Shown here in pieces: positions 1 to 9,400 of a stretch of 15,340 nt of DNA. The translations under genes were made by a program, and so were the position numbers. Position 1 is the first letter of the stretch; every line of letters starts with the position of its first letter. The DNA lies in NCBI GenBank assembly GCA_001662425.1, contig BDDC01000062.1, positions 19,102-34,441 of the forward strand. Direction: 5' to 3'. This DNA is from Chlamydomonas sphaeroides. Lineage: Eukaryota; Chlorophyta; Chlorophyceae; Chlamydomonadales; Chlamydomonadaceae. The notes beneath the pieces are model-generated. The model was not told the DNA's origin. It searched no databases and saw only the letters and a list, made by a program, of their open reading frames with translations.

Positions 1-77
1 GGTCGTGCTGGGGTCGTGCTGTGATCGTGCTGTGGTCGTGCTGGGGTCGTGCTGGGGTCGTGCTGGGGTCGTGCCGG
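1..77. repeat. 11-bp minisatellite, 7 copies
   Basis: Seven contiguous 11-nt units of consensus GGTCGTGCTGG fill positions 1-77. Units 2 and 3 vary at one or two bases and the last has CCGG for CTGG. The array may continue left of the window. It lies in the last visible kinase intron. Confidence 0.95.
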
Positions 78-174
78 GTGGCGCCGCGCGGGGGTGGCAA
101 GCATGCGCGCGGCGACCCGGGGCCCCAGGTCCGCGGTTTGGGGCTGCCGCCGGGGTTGGGCCAGACGGGCGGCG

Positions 175-198
175 CCCTAGCCCTAGCCCTAGCCCTAG
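175..198. repeat. Hexamer repeat CCCTAG x4
   Basis: Four perfect tandem CCCTAG units. On the minus strand they follow the kinase exon 11 donor and supply the only nearby in-frame stop (TAG at 197-195). The unit resembles but does not equal plant or algal telomere repeats. Confidence 0.95.
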
Positions 199-215
199 CG
201 GGGTGCGGTACGCAC

Positions 216-3200
216 CGTGACGCCTCGCAGCCGCGAGTCTGTGGCCAGGCGGGTCAGGTGCGGCGCCGCCAGCGGGCCGGTGCAGCGCATGATGCGCCAC
301 AGCTGGTCCGCGGTCGACTTGCCTGCGGGGTCGGGGCGAGGGCGCGGGCACCCGAGGGCATGGCCTGGCATCAGGGGCTGGGGCGCGCGGCGCTTGTGGG
401 GGATGAGGGTCCGGGCTGAGGAGCAGGGGCCGCGCCAAGTGGCTGGCGGCAAGCGCCTGCTCCGCGACTGTGCGGGCTGCGCACCCGGGAACAGCGGGCG
501 CCCGGTGGCCACCTCGGCAATGGTGCAGCCGATGCTCCAGATCTGAGGGGCAGGGGCCACGAGGCAGGGACAGGAACGGTGGGCCAGGGTCGTCGGGGCG
601 CAGGGAAGCAGGCGCAGCCCTGCAGGGGTGACACGGCAGATGCATGTGCGCGCGCCTGGCGGCGGCGGCCGCGGCGCGGAGACACGCCGCCAGGGCCGGG
701 AGGGGCGGCACATACCACCCGCGAGCCGCCGCAGCCAGTGCGTAGCCGAGCGCCGCCCCTGCCCCCGCGCGGACGCACATGCCTGCATCAAACCCGGCTC
801 ACGCGCCGGGCCTGGCGCCCTGGCCTCAGCCCCGCCCGCGCTCTGCGCGCCCCTTCTCCGGGCACCCGTCGTGCCCCCTGCCATCCCCAGCCGCCCCCGG
901 GCATGGGGCTGCAAGCCCGAGCCCCTGCTGCGCCGCACTGCGCCACCGTCGGCCCCCGGCGTGGAATACGCACGCATCGCGCCCAAGAGCAAAGCCCCCG
1001 CCCTGCGCCATCGCGCCTCGGGGCCCCGGGCCCCGGCCCAACCCCATGGCCGCACTCACGTCCGCGCTCGGCCCGTAGCGGTCGCTGACCAGCACCTCTG
1101 CGGGGTGGGGGCGGCGCCAGTTGAGCGACGGCCTCAGCATGCCGCAGCGGCCCCAGATGTCCGCAGCACCACAGGCCCCGAGGCGCGCAGGCCGGTGGGC
1201 ACCTGTGCACGAGCGGGTCTGCCGTACACAGCCCCATGCATCCCGCGCGGCACGCGGCCGGCCGTACCTGGCGCGCGGTACCAGCGCGTCACGACGTACG
1301 AGCTCATCGCGCTGACGTCGTGGGGGCCGCAGCGCGTGACGCGCGCAAAGCCGAAGTCCGCCAGCTTGACTATGCCGTCGGCGCTGAGCAGGATGTTGGC
1401 GGGCTTGATGTCGCGGTGCACCACCTGCAGCAGCAGCGGCGGCGGGGCGCCATACCCGAGGTGAGCGGGTTGGCTGGGGTGCAGCAGCTGGGGCCTGATG
1501 GGCGCGCCGTGCCCGAGGGGCTGGGCACGGCCCCTGCACCCGGGTCGCGGCGCCAGGCGGACGCCTTACATGCGGCCGGCTGTGCGGACACCGCCTGCCG
1601 CCGGCAGGGAGGAGCCGCACCGCGCCACCGGCCCCTAGCAGCCAGCCGCGGTCGCCGAGCCCAACCTGTCCGTCCATCCAGTGCCAGGGCGGCAGGCGCC
1701 GCCGCTGCACAGACCCAGGCGTCGCAGGCCCCCGCCAGCCACCGACAGCGGCCCGCACGGCGGAGGCGTCGGCTGCCGGTCGTAACCGCCTGCCCGACCG
1801 CCGCCCGTCACGCCGGGCTGGGCCCACCGCGACCCTTGGGCGGCGTCGGCCGGTGCGGGCGCAGGCCGGTGCGGGCGCAGGCGGCTTCTATGGGCGCGCG
1901 CGCCTCCATCTGCGCACCTTGCGGCTGTGCAGGTAGTGCGCGGCCTGCAGCAGCTGCCAGGCCACCAGCTTGGTGGAGCGCGAGGGCAGGCCGTAGGGGT
2001 GCAGGTCCAGCTCGCTGAAGATGTTGCTCTCCACGTACTCGAACACCTGCGCCCGGCAGCAGCCGGCCGCGAGGGTCAGGTGCAGGCGCACACACAAATG
2101 CGGGCCGCGGCAGGCCAGGCCCGGCAGCAGCAGGCGGCGGCGCGGGCTGGCGAGGCCGGGCGGTCATGCTGGGGCTGGGCCGGGGGCGCAGCTGCGGCGG
2201 ACAGCAGGTGGCACAGCTCCTAGGGCCCCGGCCGTGGCTCAGCAGCCGAGCAGCCTTGGAGCGCTAGGGCATTGCGGCGCACGGTACGGCATGGTCCGGC
2301 AGCGGAGGGCTCGGCCCGGCGAGCCGCGCCGCGCGCAGGTACCCACCAGGTACACGCGCCCCGACTTTGACTTGAACGCTGCGGTGGCAGGGGAGGGCGG
2401 GCCGCGCGGCTCGCGAGTCATGCGGCTGGGACCCTCCGCCTAGGGCGACGCTGGCCGACCCCCGGGCGCTGAGTAGGGCGGTGCGGTGGCAACGGTGGCA
2501 ACGCGCAGAGCCAGCCTCGTCCGCCTGCATGCCTGGCGCAGCTTCCCTGCCCAGCCCGGCAGAGCCCATCGGACCCGCAGCAGCTGCTGGCCTGGAGCAG
2601 AGGCGCCGACTTCTGCGCCGTCCCCCTCCCAGTGTCCGCAAGCCGCAGCCCCGGCGCCCCGCCCTGCGCTGCCCTTCACCCCCGCAGCCATCGGACCGGG
2701 GCCCATTCCTGCGCTGTCCCTCGTCGTCCCTCCGTCCGCCGCAGCCCCGGAGCTGTCCCGGCGCACCGTCCAGCAGCTTCACGCAGTTGGGGTGGTGGAG
2801 CCCGGACAGCACGCGGGCCTCCCGCTTAGCCAGTGCCTTGATCTGCGGGGTGCATGCGAGCGGGACGGCTGCCAACCTTAAGCGCGCCTCGGCATTGCGG
2901 GGTGGGGCGGCCACATGGGTGGGTTGGCCCAGGTACCGAAGGCACGCAGGTTTCACGGTTTCGTGGCCGCAGGCGGGCTGCCGCACCTCCGGGTCCTCAT
3001 GGGCTTGTTTGAACACCTGCAACCCCATATCAGGTAGGGGCCGGCGTGGGAGTCGGAGGACTGCTCAGGCAGCGTACGGGAGCCGCCTACACAGCCTTGC
3101 GGAGCTGTTGGCACAGGCGCGCCGCAGCCGGGTCGCGGGAGCTGCGGCGCGCACGCGGTCTGCGGCTTGGCCCCTCTGCAGCACAGCGCCCTGCCCCGCC

Positions 3201-3620
3201 GTGTTGAGTTCTCAGCGCGCAGCTGACCTTGACAGCGACCACCTCGCCCGACTTGCGCGTGGTGAGCCACACGTCTATGTTGGGGAGGGAGGGGGTTGGG
3301 TCATGTGCGTGGCGACAGGGCCCCAGCACAAAACGCGCTCGTGTTGGCTTCCGGCCAATCTACGCAATCATGTTGAGGCCTGGCTAAGACGTTGATGCGT
3401 CGGACGTCGGTGAATGCAAAGTCATGACACAAACCTCCATACGCTCCACAGCCGACAGTCCTGTGAGCAAAAGCACGCCAATATGTGATAAATGAGAGGC
3501 AACAGCGCTGCTCGGGGAGCTCGTTGCGGACGAGAATGCCCGAACCACGCTACACCGACACAGTTCCGTTTGTTTGGCACTTGCTCACTTGATGTACGTG
3601 TATTCCTGCTCGCAATCCAT
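216..3620 (-). CDS. CDKL-type (CMGC) serine/threonine protein kinase, 3' end beyond window
   Basis: Eleven exons (minus strand): 3620-3589, 3460-3435, 3274-3228, 3016-2987, 2842-2767, 2378-2347, 2046-1918, 1424-1268, 1097-1060, 542-485, 322-216. All have GT-AG borders and compatible phases, giving 244 codons. Seen: glycine loop GCGAYG (residues 14-19), VAVK lysine K35, alpha-C glutamate E53, VFEYVE hinge (82-87), HRDIKPAN (127-134), DFGFAR (147-152), SSY (165-167), TRWYRAPE (170-177), DIWSIGC (189-195), PLFPGKSTADQL (205-216). DFGFAR, the VFEYVE hinge and the PGKS..DQL segment are typical of CDKL kinases rather than CDKs or MAPKs. All catalytic residues are present, so an active kinase is expected. 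In Chlamydomonas, CDKL members LF5, FLS1 and FLS2 act in flagellar length control or shortening; which one this resembles cannot be told. About 50 residues of the C-lobe and any tail lie left of the window. Start ATG at 3620 has a good context (caccATGG). CMGC kinase is near certain, CDKL likely. Confidence 0.9.
1268..1424 (-). other. Kinase exon 8: catalytic and activation loops
   Basis: This 157-nt exon carries the HRD catalytic loop (D129, K131, N134), the DFG magnesium-binding loop (D147) and the activation segment through TRWYRAP. The last base of the APE glutamate codon pair is split with exon 9 (1097-1060). The dual-phosphorylation position that is T-x-Y in CDKL and MAP kinases reads S-S-Y here (S165, Y167). 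Acceptor ctgcag and donor gtacgg are clear. Confidence 0.93.
1851..1882. repeat. 16-bp perfect tandem duplication
   Basis: CGGTGCGGGCGCAGGC occurs twice head to tail (1851-1866, 1867-1882), inside kinase intron 7 (1917-1425), about 35 nt downstream of the exon 7 donor. The rest of this 493-nt intron, like the 388-nt (2766-2379) and 517-nt (1059-543) kinase introns, is very GC-rich; I see no further gene in them. Confidence 0.9.
3435..3620 (-). other. Kinase exons 1 and 2: start codon and glycine-rich loop
   Basis: Exon 1 (3620-3589, 32 nt) encodes MDCEQEYTYI plus two bases of a lysine codon, then a gtgagc donor. Exon 2 (3460-3435, only 26 nt, acceptor ctcacag) completes the lysine and encodes TVGCGAYG, then one base of an aspartate codon that exon 3 completes (DVWL). 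Both junctions fit in phase and restore the canonical kinase N-lobe order, so these tiny exons are supported although neither appears as a long open frame. The exon 2 donor (gtttgt) is weaker than the others. The second glycine-loop variable position is Cys15. Confidence 0.82.
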
Positions 3621-3624
3621 GGTG

Positions 3625-3642
3625 CCGCGGAGCGCTCCGCGG
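3625..3642. repeat. Perfect 18-bp palindrome just upstream of the kinase ATG
   Basis: CCGCGGAGCGCTCCGCGG is its own reverse complement. Its near edge is 4 nt upstream of the kinase start codon (3620). A third half-copy, GCGCTCCGC, follows at 3648-3656. If transcribed it would form a very stable GC stem in the 5' leader close to the AUG; as DNA it could be a dimer-binding site. The function is inferred; the symmetry is seen. Confidence 0.9.
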
Positions 3643-3743
3643 ACTGTGCGCTCCGCCTAGCGTGTTTGATGCTTGTAAGCCTGTAAGCTGAACATAACAC
3701 GATACGCGACAATTACGCGCGTTGCTGGAGCCATTAGCGCTTG

Positions 3744-3751
3744 CTATAATA
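3744..3751 (-). promoter_or_regulatory. Possible TATA-like element of the kinase gene
   Basis: The minus strand reads TATTATAG about 125 nt upstream of the kinase ATG, in a locally AT-richer patch. Position and composition fit a weak core promoter, but many algal promoters lack a TATA box and no transcription start can be seen. Tentative. Confidence 0.2.
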
Positions 3752-4260
3752 GGGTCACAAGCCAGGCCGTAAGTTGCTGACGCCCAGGTGAGGGCGGTCT
3801 GACACAGTGCGTGGAGCAAGCTGCAGTATGCAGTGTGTGCTTAGGCGACAGAACGGGGCTTCTCGAGTCAGTACGACCAAGTTGGAAGCGACCAATGCAG
3901 CTTTCGCATATGACGAACAAAAAATCTATAAGACCCCAGCAGCATTGCATCGTGCAAGTCGCGTTGTCGGCGTGTTGGCCTTACGGTTGGACCACCTGTT
4001 GCCTTCTGCAACAGTCTGTCAGGCTCAGCTTTGCGATAAGTGCTAGAGAGATCAAGAAGTTCTGGCATCTGCGCTGGCACAGGCACATGGGCCGGTTTCG
4101 GTCGTCGCCTGGTTTCAACTTGTACGTTCCGTTCCCCTCCTGAGGCCGCACGAAGGGGCCGTGGCGAGGGACCGCTGCTGCGGCGATCTGTGGGGGTGCG
4201 CACACATGCAGGTCGCAGGGCGCCAGGCCTTTCATTGTGGTAGCCTTCGAGTGGCCTCAA

Positions 4261-4280
4261 CGGCCGCATACGGCCGCATG
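4261..4280. repeat. 10-bp tandem duplication
   Basis: CGGCCGCATA is followed by CGGCCGCATG, two units with one difference. Just after it, TAGCACG (4285-4291) and CGTGCTA (4303-4309) form a short inverted repeat with an 11-nt loop. Confidence 0.7.
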
Positions 4281-4907
4281 CCCCTAGCACGAGCCATGTT
4301 CCCGTGCTAAGCAACAGCAGCGGCTTCCGCCACCATGGCACCGATGCCTTGACAGGGCAGGGGCTCGTCCGCCAGGCAACAGCCGCAATGGAGCTAACCT
4401 GTTCACACTATATTCATACATCTGCACACGAGACCAGCATGCCTGGGCGGCTACAGGAGGCGCGGCCACCAAACAACACGCGCCAAGCATTGCAGCAAAG
4501 ATCTTGCAGGATTTGCTACGCCGCTCGGCGTGTGAAGTCGAGGACAGGGGTGGTGCCGAACAGGTACCACACACCGCGCGCTAGGGGCGAGTTACCCCAC
4601 CAGCGGCGAGACTCCCCTGGCGCGGGCACAGCGCGCGTGAGCGGCATCAAACGAACGTAACCAAGAATGAATAAGGCCCACACAACACCGTGCACTCAGC
4701 CCTGCCCATTGCGGTTCACCGCCAACAGCCAACAGGGATTGTCATGCTATGTGCAGTTGTTGAGCACCGTACCAGATCGAGCACAGTAGCTTCAGGTACC
4801 CGCGGGTGCATCATGAATGCTGCCCTATGCGCTCATCTATCACCAAACCCAATCCCATAAATGGGCGAAGACAAAACTTATCAAGACGCGTACGTCGTGA
4901 GTCTCAC

Positions 4908-4975
4908 GTCAGGAAGCCTTGCGGCGCCTAGTATGCGCGTGTCAGGAAGCTCTCCATTAGCAGCCTTGCGGCGCC
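4908..4975. repeat. Direct repeat pair, one copy interrupted
   Basis: GTCAGGAAGC occurs at 4908-4917 and 4941-4950, and GCCTTGCGGCGCC at 4916-4928 and 4963-4975. In the first copy the two blocks overlap directly; in the second they are separated by about a dozen bases. This looks like a tandem duplication with a later insertion or deletion. Confidence 0.75.
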
Positions 4976-5603
4976 CCCCACTGCAGGCCCTGTGTCGCCG
5001 GCGCTCCACCAGTACCGCCCACCGGTGGCAGGCAGTCCAGCGGCCAAACTTCGCGTCAACATGCCGAACGCTGAACAACGAGTGGCGGCATACCACGCGA
5101 GCAACCCTGACAGTGACTTATCGCCCGGCACCATGTGCTCGGCCCAAGCACGGAACGCTCCGTTGATCAGGGCGGCGGTGTCACCTTGATCCCGCCGGCG
5201 GCATCCGCCACCTGCATCTTGCAAGCGGCGGCATGCGCTGCTAACGCGCAATGCCTGTAAACCCTCGGCTGCTAGCTAGGGATACGCTAGCGCACACCCC
5301 ACACGCACGGCCCAGCCGCCTCGCGACGTGCACCCCAACATCTATGCTCCCGCCGTTCCGCTCTACGGCCACGGCACATAAACATTGCTCTGTTGGTCAC
5401 CTCCATCCATCCGATAACATGCAGCATCGGCGCTCTCGGGTTCCTGTTGATGTTGAAGTCCGCTACACGGACCAAGCCATCATCCGCCCCCGCAGCAAGC
5501 GAGCGGCGGAGGGCAACATGCACGTGCGACAGTTCTCGTGCGCAGAGGCGGGCCCGCAAGGACGGCACCCTGACATACCGCACATCGACCGCCCCGCCGC
5601 CAG

Positions 5604-5608
5604 TTACA
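5604..5608 (-). terminator. TGTAA polyadenylation signal of the PAS/TMC-like gene
   Basis: The minus strand carries TGTAA 243 nt after the stop codon of the upstream gene. TGTAA is the usual polyadenylation signal in Chlamydomonas and Volvox, and this is its first occurrence downstream of the TGA on this strand. It implies a 3' untranslated region of roughly 260 nt. The pentamer is short, so chance cannot be excluded. Confidence 0.5.
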
Positions 5609-5695
5609 GCTCAGCGCAGCGCTCCCAGCCCCACCGACCGGTCCACGCTGGCCCTCCTGCCCGTCATGCTGGCTTGCCTGGTGGCCCTGCGTGGG

Positions 5696-5725
5696 GGTCG
5701 GGTCGGGTTGGGTCAGGTCGGGTCG
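5696..5725. repeat. Pentamer repeat GGTCG x6 in the 3' UTR
   Basis: Six contiguous 5-nt units of consensus GGTCG (units 3 and 4 differ by one base) lie between the stop codon and the TGTAA signal of the PAS/TMC-like gene. Confidence 0.85.
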
Positions 5726-5850
5726 CGGGGGCCCAGGGGGCGAAGCACTGCCTCAGGGGTCAGGCTGCGCGGGGGATGTGGGCTAACGGCATCCCTCTTT
5801 GAAGCTTCCCATGATATTGCCGCCACCACCCCACTGCTCTGCCCTGCCAC

Positions 5851-6496
5851 TCACTGCATGATTGCCTTCCACTTGCCAGCGGTGTCTGCGGGGTTGGCTG
5901 CGCTGCCGCCTACAACGGCAGGGAACGGCAATGGCAGCGAAGACGGGTCGCGGGGTGAGCGCTGCAGCTCGTGTCGCAGGGTGTCCTCCCATGCCGCATC
6001 GCCAGCAGGCAGGGCGCCTGCCATGCTAGGATCTTCGCCCGCCTACGGTAGTCCCGTTCACACACACCTTCGAAGGCCGTGTCGTCGGTCATGGTCCGCC
6101 CGTTTGCGCCGCTAGCAGCGTTCTTGCCGCCGTCCTGCGCGGCCGCGCCGGCCCCCAGCGCGCGGGCCACCAGCTTCTCCACATCCAGCTCCAGAGGCAG
6201 CTGCGACATAAGCTCGGCGATGCGGCGGCGCTGGCGGGGGCATGACCGCGCGCCGCACGGGGCGGAGACGTCAGATGAGCGGCGCTCTCAATGAAGTACG
6301 TAGTACGGGCTTTTTAGAGACACGTGGGGCACGGATGGCAGATACGCAGCCGACTGGGTGCCCTGCCGCCCCTGCCCTGCCCGCCAGCTCACCTCTTTGG
6401 TGATCCTCTTGATGAGCGGGTTGAGCAGCAGGAATAAGAAGCCCGCGAAGATGATCCACAGCAGCAGGAACAGCACGATGTGGAGCAGCAGGATGC
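5851..6496 (-). other. Exons 31 to 33: TM4, cytosolic tail and stop codon
   Basis: Exon 31 encodes the fourth span (ILLLHIVLFLLLWIIFAGFL, then FLLLNP) followed by basic LIKRITKE. Exon 32 gives RRRIAELMSQLPLELDVEKL and a Gly/Ala-rich stretch ending TMTDDTAFE. Exon 33 ends TAGKWKAIMQ and TGA (5853-5851). The basic residues after TM4 and the IAELMSQLP..LDVEKLV block agree with a cytosolic tail; a terminal WKAI-type motif is what I expect for this family. Confidence 0.85.
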
Positions 6497-9400
6497 CTGC
6501 GGGGGAGGAGGGGGAAAGAAGCAGGCTCGGTGGCAGCGCCAGACACCCTGCGAACCCTGCCTGAGGCAGCGCTTCGGAGCTGCGGAGGCTGGCCCTGCAG
6601 GGTCTGCGGGGCACGGGATGCCTGGCCTGCGCAATGGACCAGCAGCAGAGGCCCCGTCCGCACAGCACGCATGCTGTATGGGACCGGACCCACACCAGCT
6701 GGCGTGCGTGGGCCCCCCAAACACGCCCTCACGATCAAACAGCTGCACGATGTGTTCGTAGTGCATCTCCCGCATCTCCTGCAGCCCGTCCATGAGGTCC
6801 ATCGTGCCAACTGCACGACAGGGGACCAGGGCGTGTGTTCAACGTTAAGGGTTGAAATATAGTCTGCGAAAGAAATATCACCCTTCCATGCCGTGCTGGG
6901 CGAGCATGCTGCGGCGGCTCAGGCGCCGGGCTGCAGCTGCGCTGGCTCGCTGACTCACCCGAGTAAATGAAGTCGAACTTATCTGTAAGGGTGAAGCCGG
7001 CGGCGTGCAAGTCAGGTGCGGATGGCGACGGGGGCCCCAGCATAGACGACACATGTGTTGGCTTACACTTCCGTAGCCGGGCTTGCGCCCTCCGGGCCGA
7101 CCGCTGATGCAGCGCCTAGCCGTGGCCGCGCTACCCGCTCCCCCTCAGTGCCGCGCACGCACCGTCAGCCATGCCTCTGAAGCTGGAGCTGTTGCTGTTG
7201 ACCAGCAGGCCGCTGCGGTCCGGGGGTGGGCATTTACCAAGGGAGTAGCGAGCTAGTAAAGGGGGGTGGGTGGGATGGCGAGGCAGCAGCCGCGCATCAG
7301 CTTGCCAGCAACCCCATGGTCCAGGACGCAAACTATCTGGTTAGGCGTCACAAGACGATGATGACGCCTGGCGCCTATGCATGACGGCGGCGGCTTGTAC
7401 GTGAGCCCTGGCCCGTTGCCGTTGAGCAACCCGAGTTGCCGCGCTAGCTGCGCTACCTGGTGCTCATCAGGAAGTTCTGCATGATTGAGTCCTGGCCGGT
7501 GCGGATGATGTGGTGGAAGCGGTATTCGGGCCCGGGGCACGGCTGGTGCTCCTGAGCGGGGCGCAAGGGGATATCAGGTTAATGGGCGGTGCTGCGCCGC
7601 TTCTGACGCCGCATGATGCAGCGGTGTGCTGCATGTGTGCGCCCATGAAGGCAGATACATTCAGCGGCCCTGCTGGTGTCCTGTGATTCGCAGCGGAGTA
7701 AGCACCAGAGGGTGGGTCTCCCGGCCCGGCCTTTGCCCCAACGTGCAACACAAGCGGCACGCGCACCGGCTTGCGGTGGCACTCGCCACCTGGCGAGCCG
7801 TAAGTGTGAGTTGCGAGTTCTGGTGAAGCATACACCATGCCCTCCGTCACGAGTGGGAAGCGTTCCGTGTCAGGTCCTGTCAGTCCAACGCAAAACCAAA
7901 CAGAGGTGCGTTTGTGTCAGCGGTTGAGCGCTGAACGCGGGGTGTGGTGCTGAACGCAGTTCGAATTGGGGTGTGCAAGGAGCGCCATGATGCTACGACA
8001 GCAGCTGGGATACGCAAGCACACATACATGCAAGCTGGGTAAATGAGCATACTGGGTAGCTGGTAGCTGAAAAATCTGGTTCTTTAAGTACTGAGCTCCG
8101 TAAGGGTAGGTGCGCCGCCGTTCTTACGGCTCACCAGAAGCCATGTAGGCGTTGGCACCGAGCTGTGTGCGAAGGGCCGATGCAAGTGGGCGGCACAGGA
8201 GGCAGCAGCAGCAGGGGCCACGTCAGGACCATCTATCAAGCTGCCGACCCAAACGGGAAAGGACCCAGCTGGCCAGGGACGGGCTGCCGCAACACACGGA
8301 CATTCTGGCTCTGTATCTTGAGCTAATGGCACTCACCACAACCGTGTTCCACGCGTCCCGCACGAGCTTCTGGACCGTCGTCAACTCCTGCCTGTTCAGA
8401 GCCAGCTCCTCCGGCGTGTCAGACACACACAGCTCCTGCAGGACAGAGCCGGGCGCTCACCGCTGACTCGGCTCTGGGCATTGGCGGGCGGACGACGCGT
8501 GCCCCAGGTGCCCCTGCAAACTTCCCGGCAGCCCGGCGGGCGTTACCTGTGAGAAAAAGACCTGCGATGTGCAGAGGTAGGGGCACACACAGCGTCGCGT
8601 CGTGATTGATAGGCTTGGCGGCTGCAGCTAGCGCTGGCTGCTCGGTGCTGCGCGTCTCTTTGCCACGTGCACTAGCTAGCACACCAGAAGCGTGTTCAGG
8701 GGCAGCAGCTTGGGTTGTACGCACGCACCGCTCTGTAGGTGCGTGCGGCCATGTAGTTGACGACCGAGTGGATGGCCACCACCTCCACGATGTCCTGCGG
8801 CCGAAGGGGAGGTCGGCCAGGGTAAACATCTTCTCAAGGCACTGAGTTGCAGCTACATGCCGGCGCATGGCCGGCGGACCGGGGATGGAGGCACACACAC
8901 AGCAGGGCTAGCGTAGTGCCGTTACCACCAACGCCCCGCCTAGGTGTGGCGCACCTTCATCTTGACGACGGCCGTGGCATACATCGCGATGACCTGATCC
9001 ACAGTACAAGCGGCAGCAGATGGCAGGTAGGGCAGGGCATCAAGCGGGCAGCGCGGAACGATTGAGCCACCGCTCGGACGCTACGAGCCATTCCTGCCTG
9101 GCAACCCCAGGCTCACCAGGATCGACCACAGCACGAAGGGCGAGAGAAGCAGCAGCGTGTCGTTGCTGTCGTACTGCAGCTGACGCTTGGAGGCCTTGTC
9201 CTTGTCGCCCTGCTGATGACGAGGCAGGGGGGTGACGCTACTCCTCCTCAAGCGCCTGCGTCACGATAACGACAGGGGCGGCAGCACGTACACATGCGCA
9301 CGCGTTAGCGCATCCATGGCGAACACGCCGACCTTTGCCCTGTTCGAGTGGGCGGGAGCCTCATCACGTGCATCGTGTGTAGGTCGAGCCCTGCCCGCCC

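Larger units (their letters stand above)
1..215 (-). other. Start of kinase intron 11 (reaches the window edge)
   Basis: After the codons GTC ACG the minus strand reads gtgcgt, a donor type used repeatedly in this window. The missing C-lobe of the kinase must therefore lie to the left. If the donor were not used, translation would end nine codons later at a TAG (197-195) lying inside a CCCTAG repeat, giving a kinase without subdomain XI. The 215 bases hold two tandem repeats and no coding sequence that I recognise. Confidence 0.6.
3657..5603. other. Intergenic region, no recognisable gene
   Basis: About 1.9 kb between the kinase 5' end and the polyadenylation signal of the PAS gene. It must hold the kinase promoter and perhaps upstream untranslated exons. 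The open frames present (for example minus 5251-4928 and 5583-5287) show no domain I recognise and no exon-like joining. The G+C content is visibly lower than on the kinase side. Small repeats occur at 4261-4280 and 4908-4975. A decayed mobile element is possible, but I saw no terminal repeats. Confidence 0.6.

Noticed and set aside
175..198. CCCTAG hexamers as a telomere or interstitial telomeric repeat
   Set aside because: The unit is not the green-plant TTTAGGG or the Chlamydomonas TTTTAGGG repeat, there are only four copies, and a kinase exon lies directly beside it.
195..215. Kinase ending at the TAG at 197-195
   Set aside because: This would cut the kinase before subdomain XI, and the preceding gtgcgt is a donor type used elsewhere in both genes. 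Kept only as an alternative.
579..2443. Long plus-strand open frames across the kinase gene (for example 628-1464 and 1236-2018)
   Set aside because: They are Arg/Ala/Pro-rich mirror frames of GC-rich minus-strand exons and introns, with no recognisable domain.
4928..5251. 107-codon minus-strand open frame as a possible transposon protein fragment
   Set aside because: It reads more protein-like than its neighbours, but I recognise no motif of any transposase or reverse transcriptase and see no terminal repeats.
5287..5583. 98-codon minus-strand open frame downstream of the PAS gene
   Set aside because: No recognisable domain, no splice partners, and it lies past the likely polyadenylation signal.
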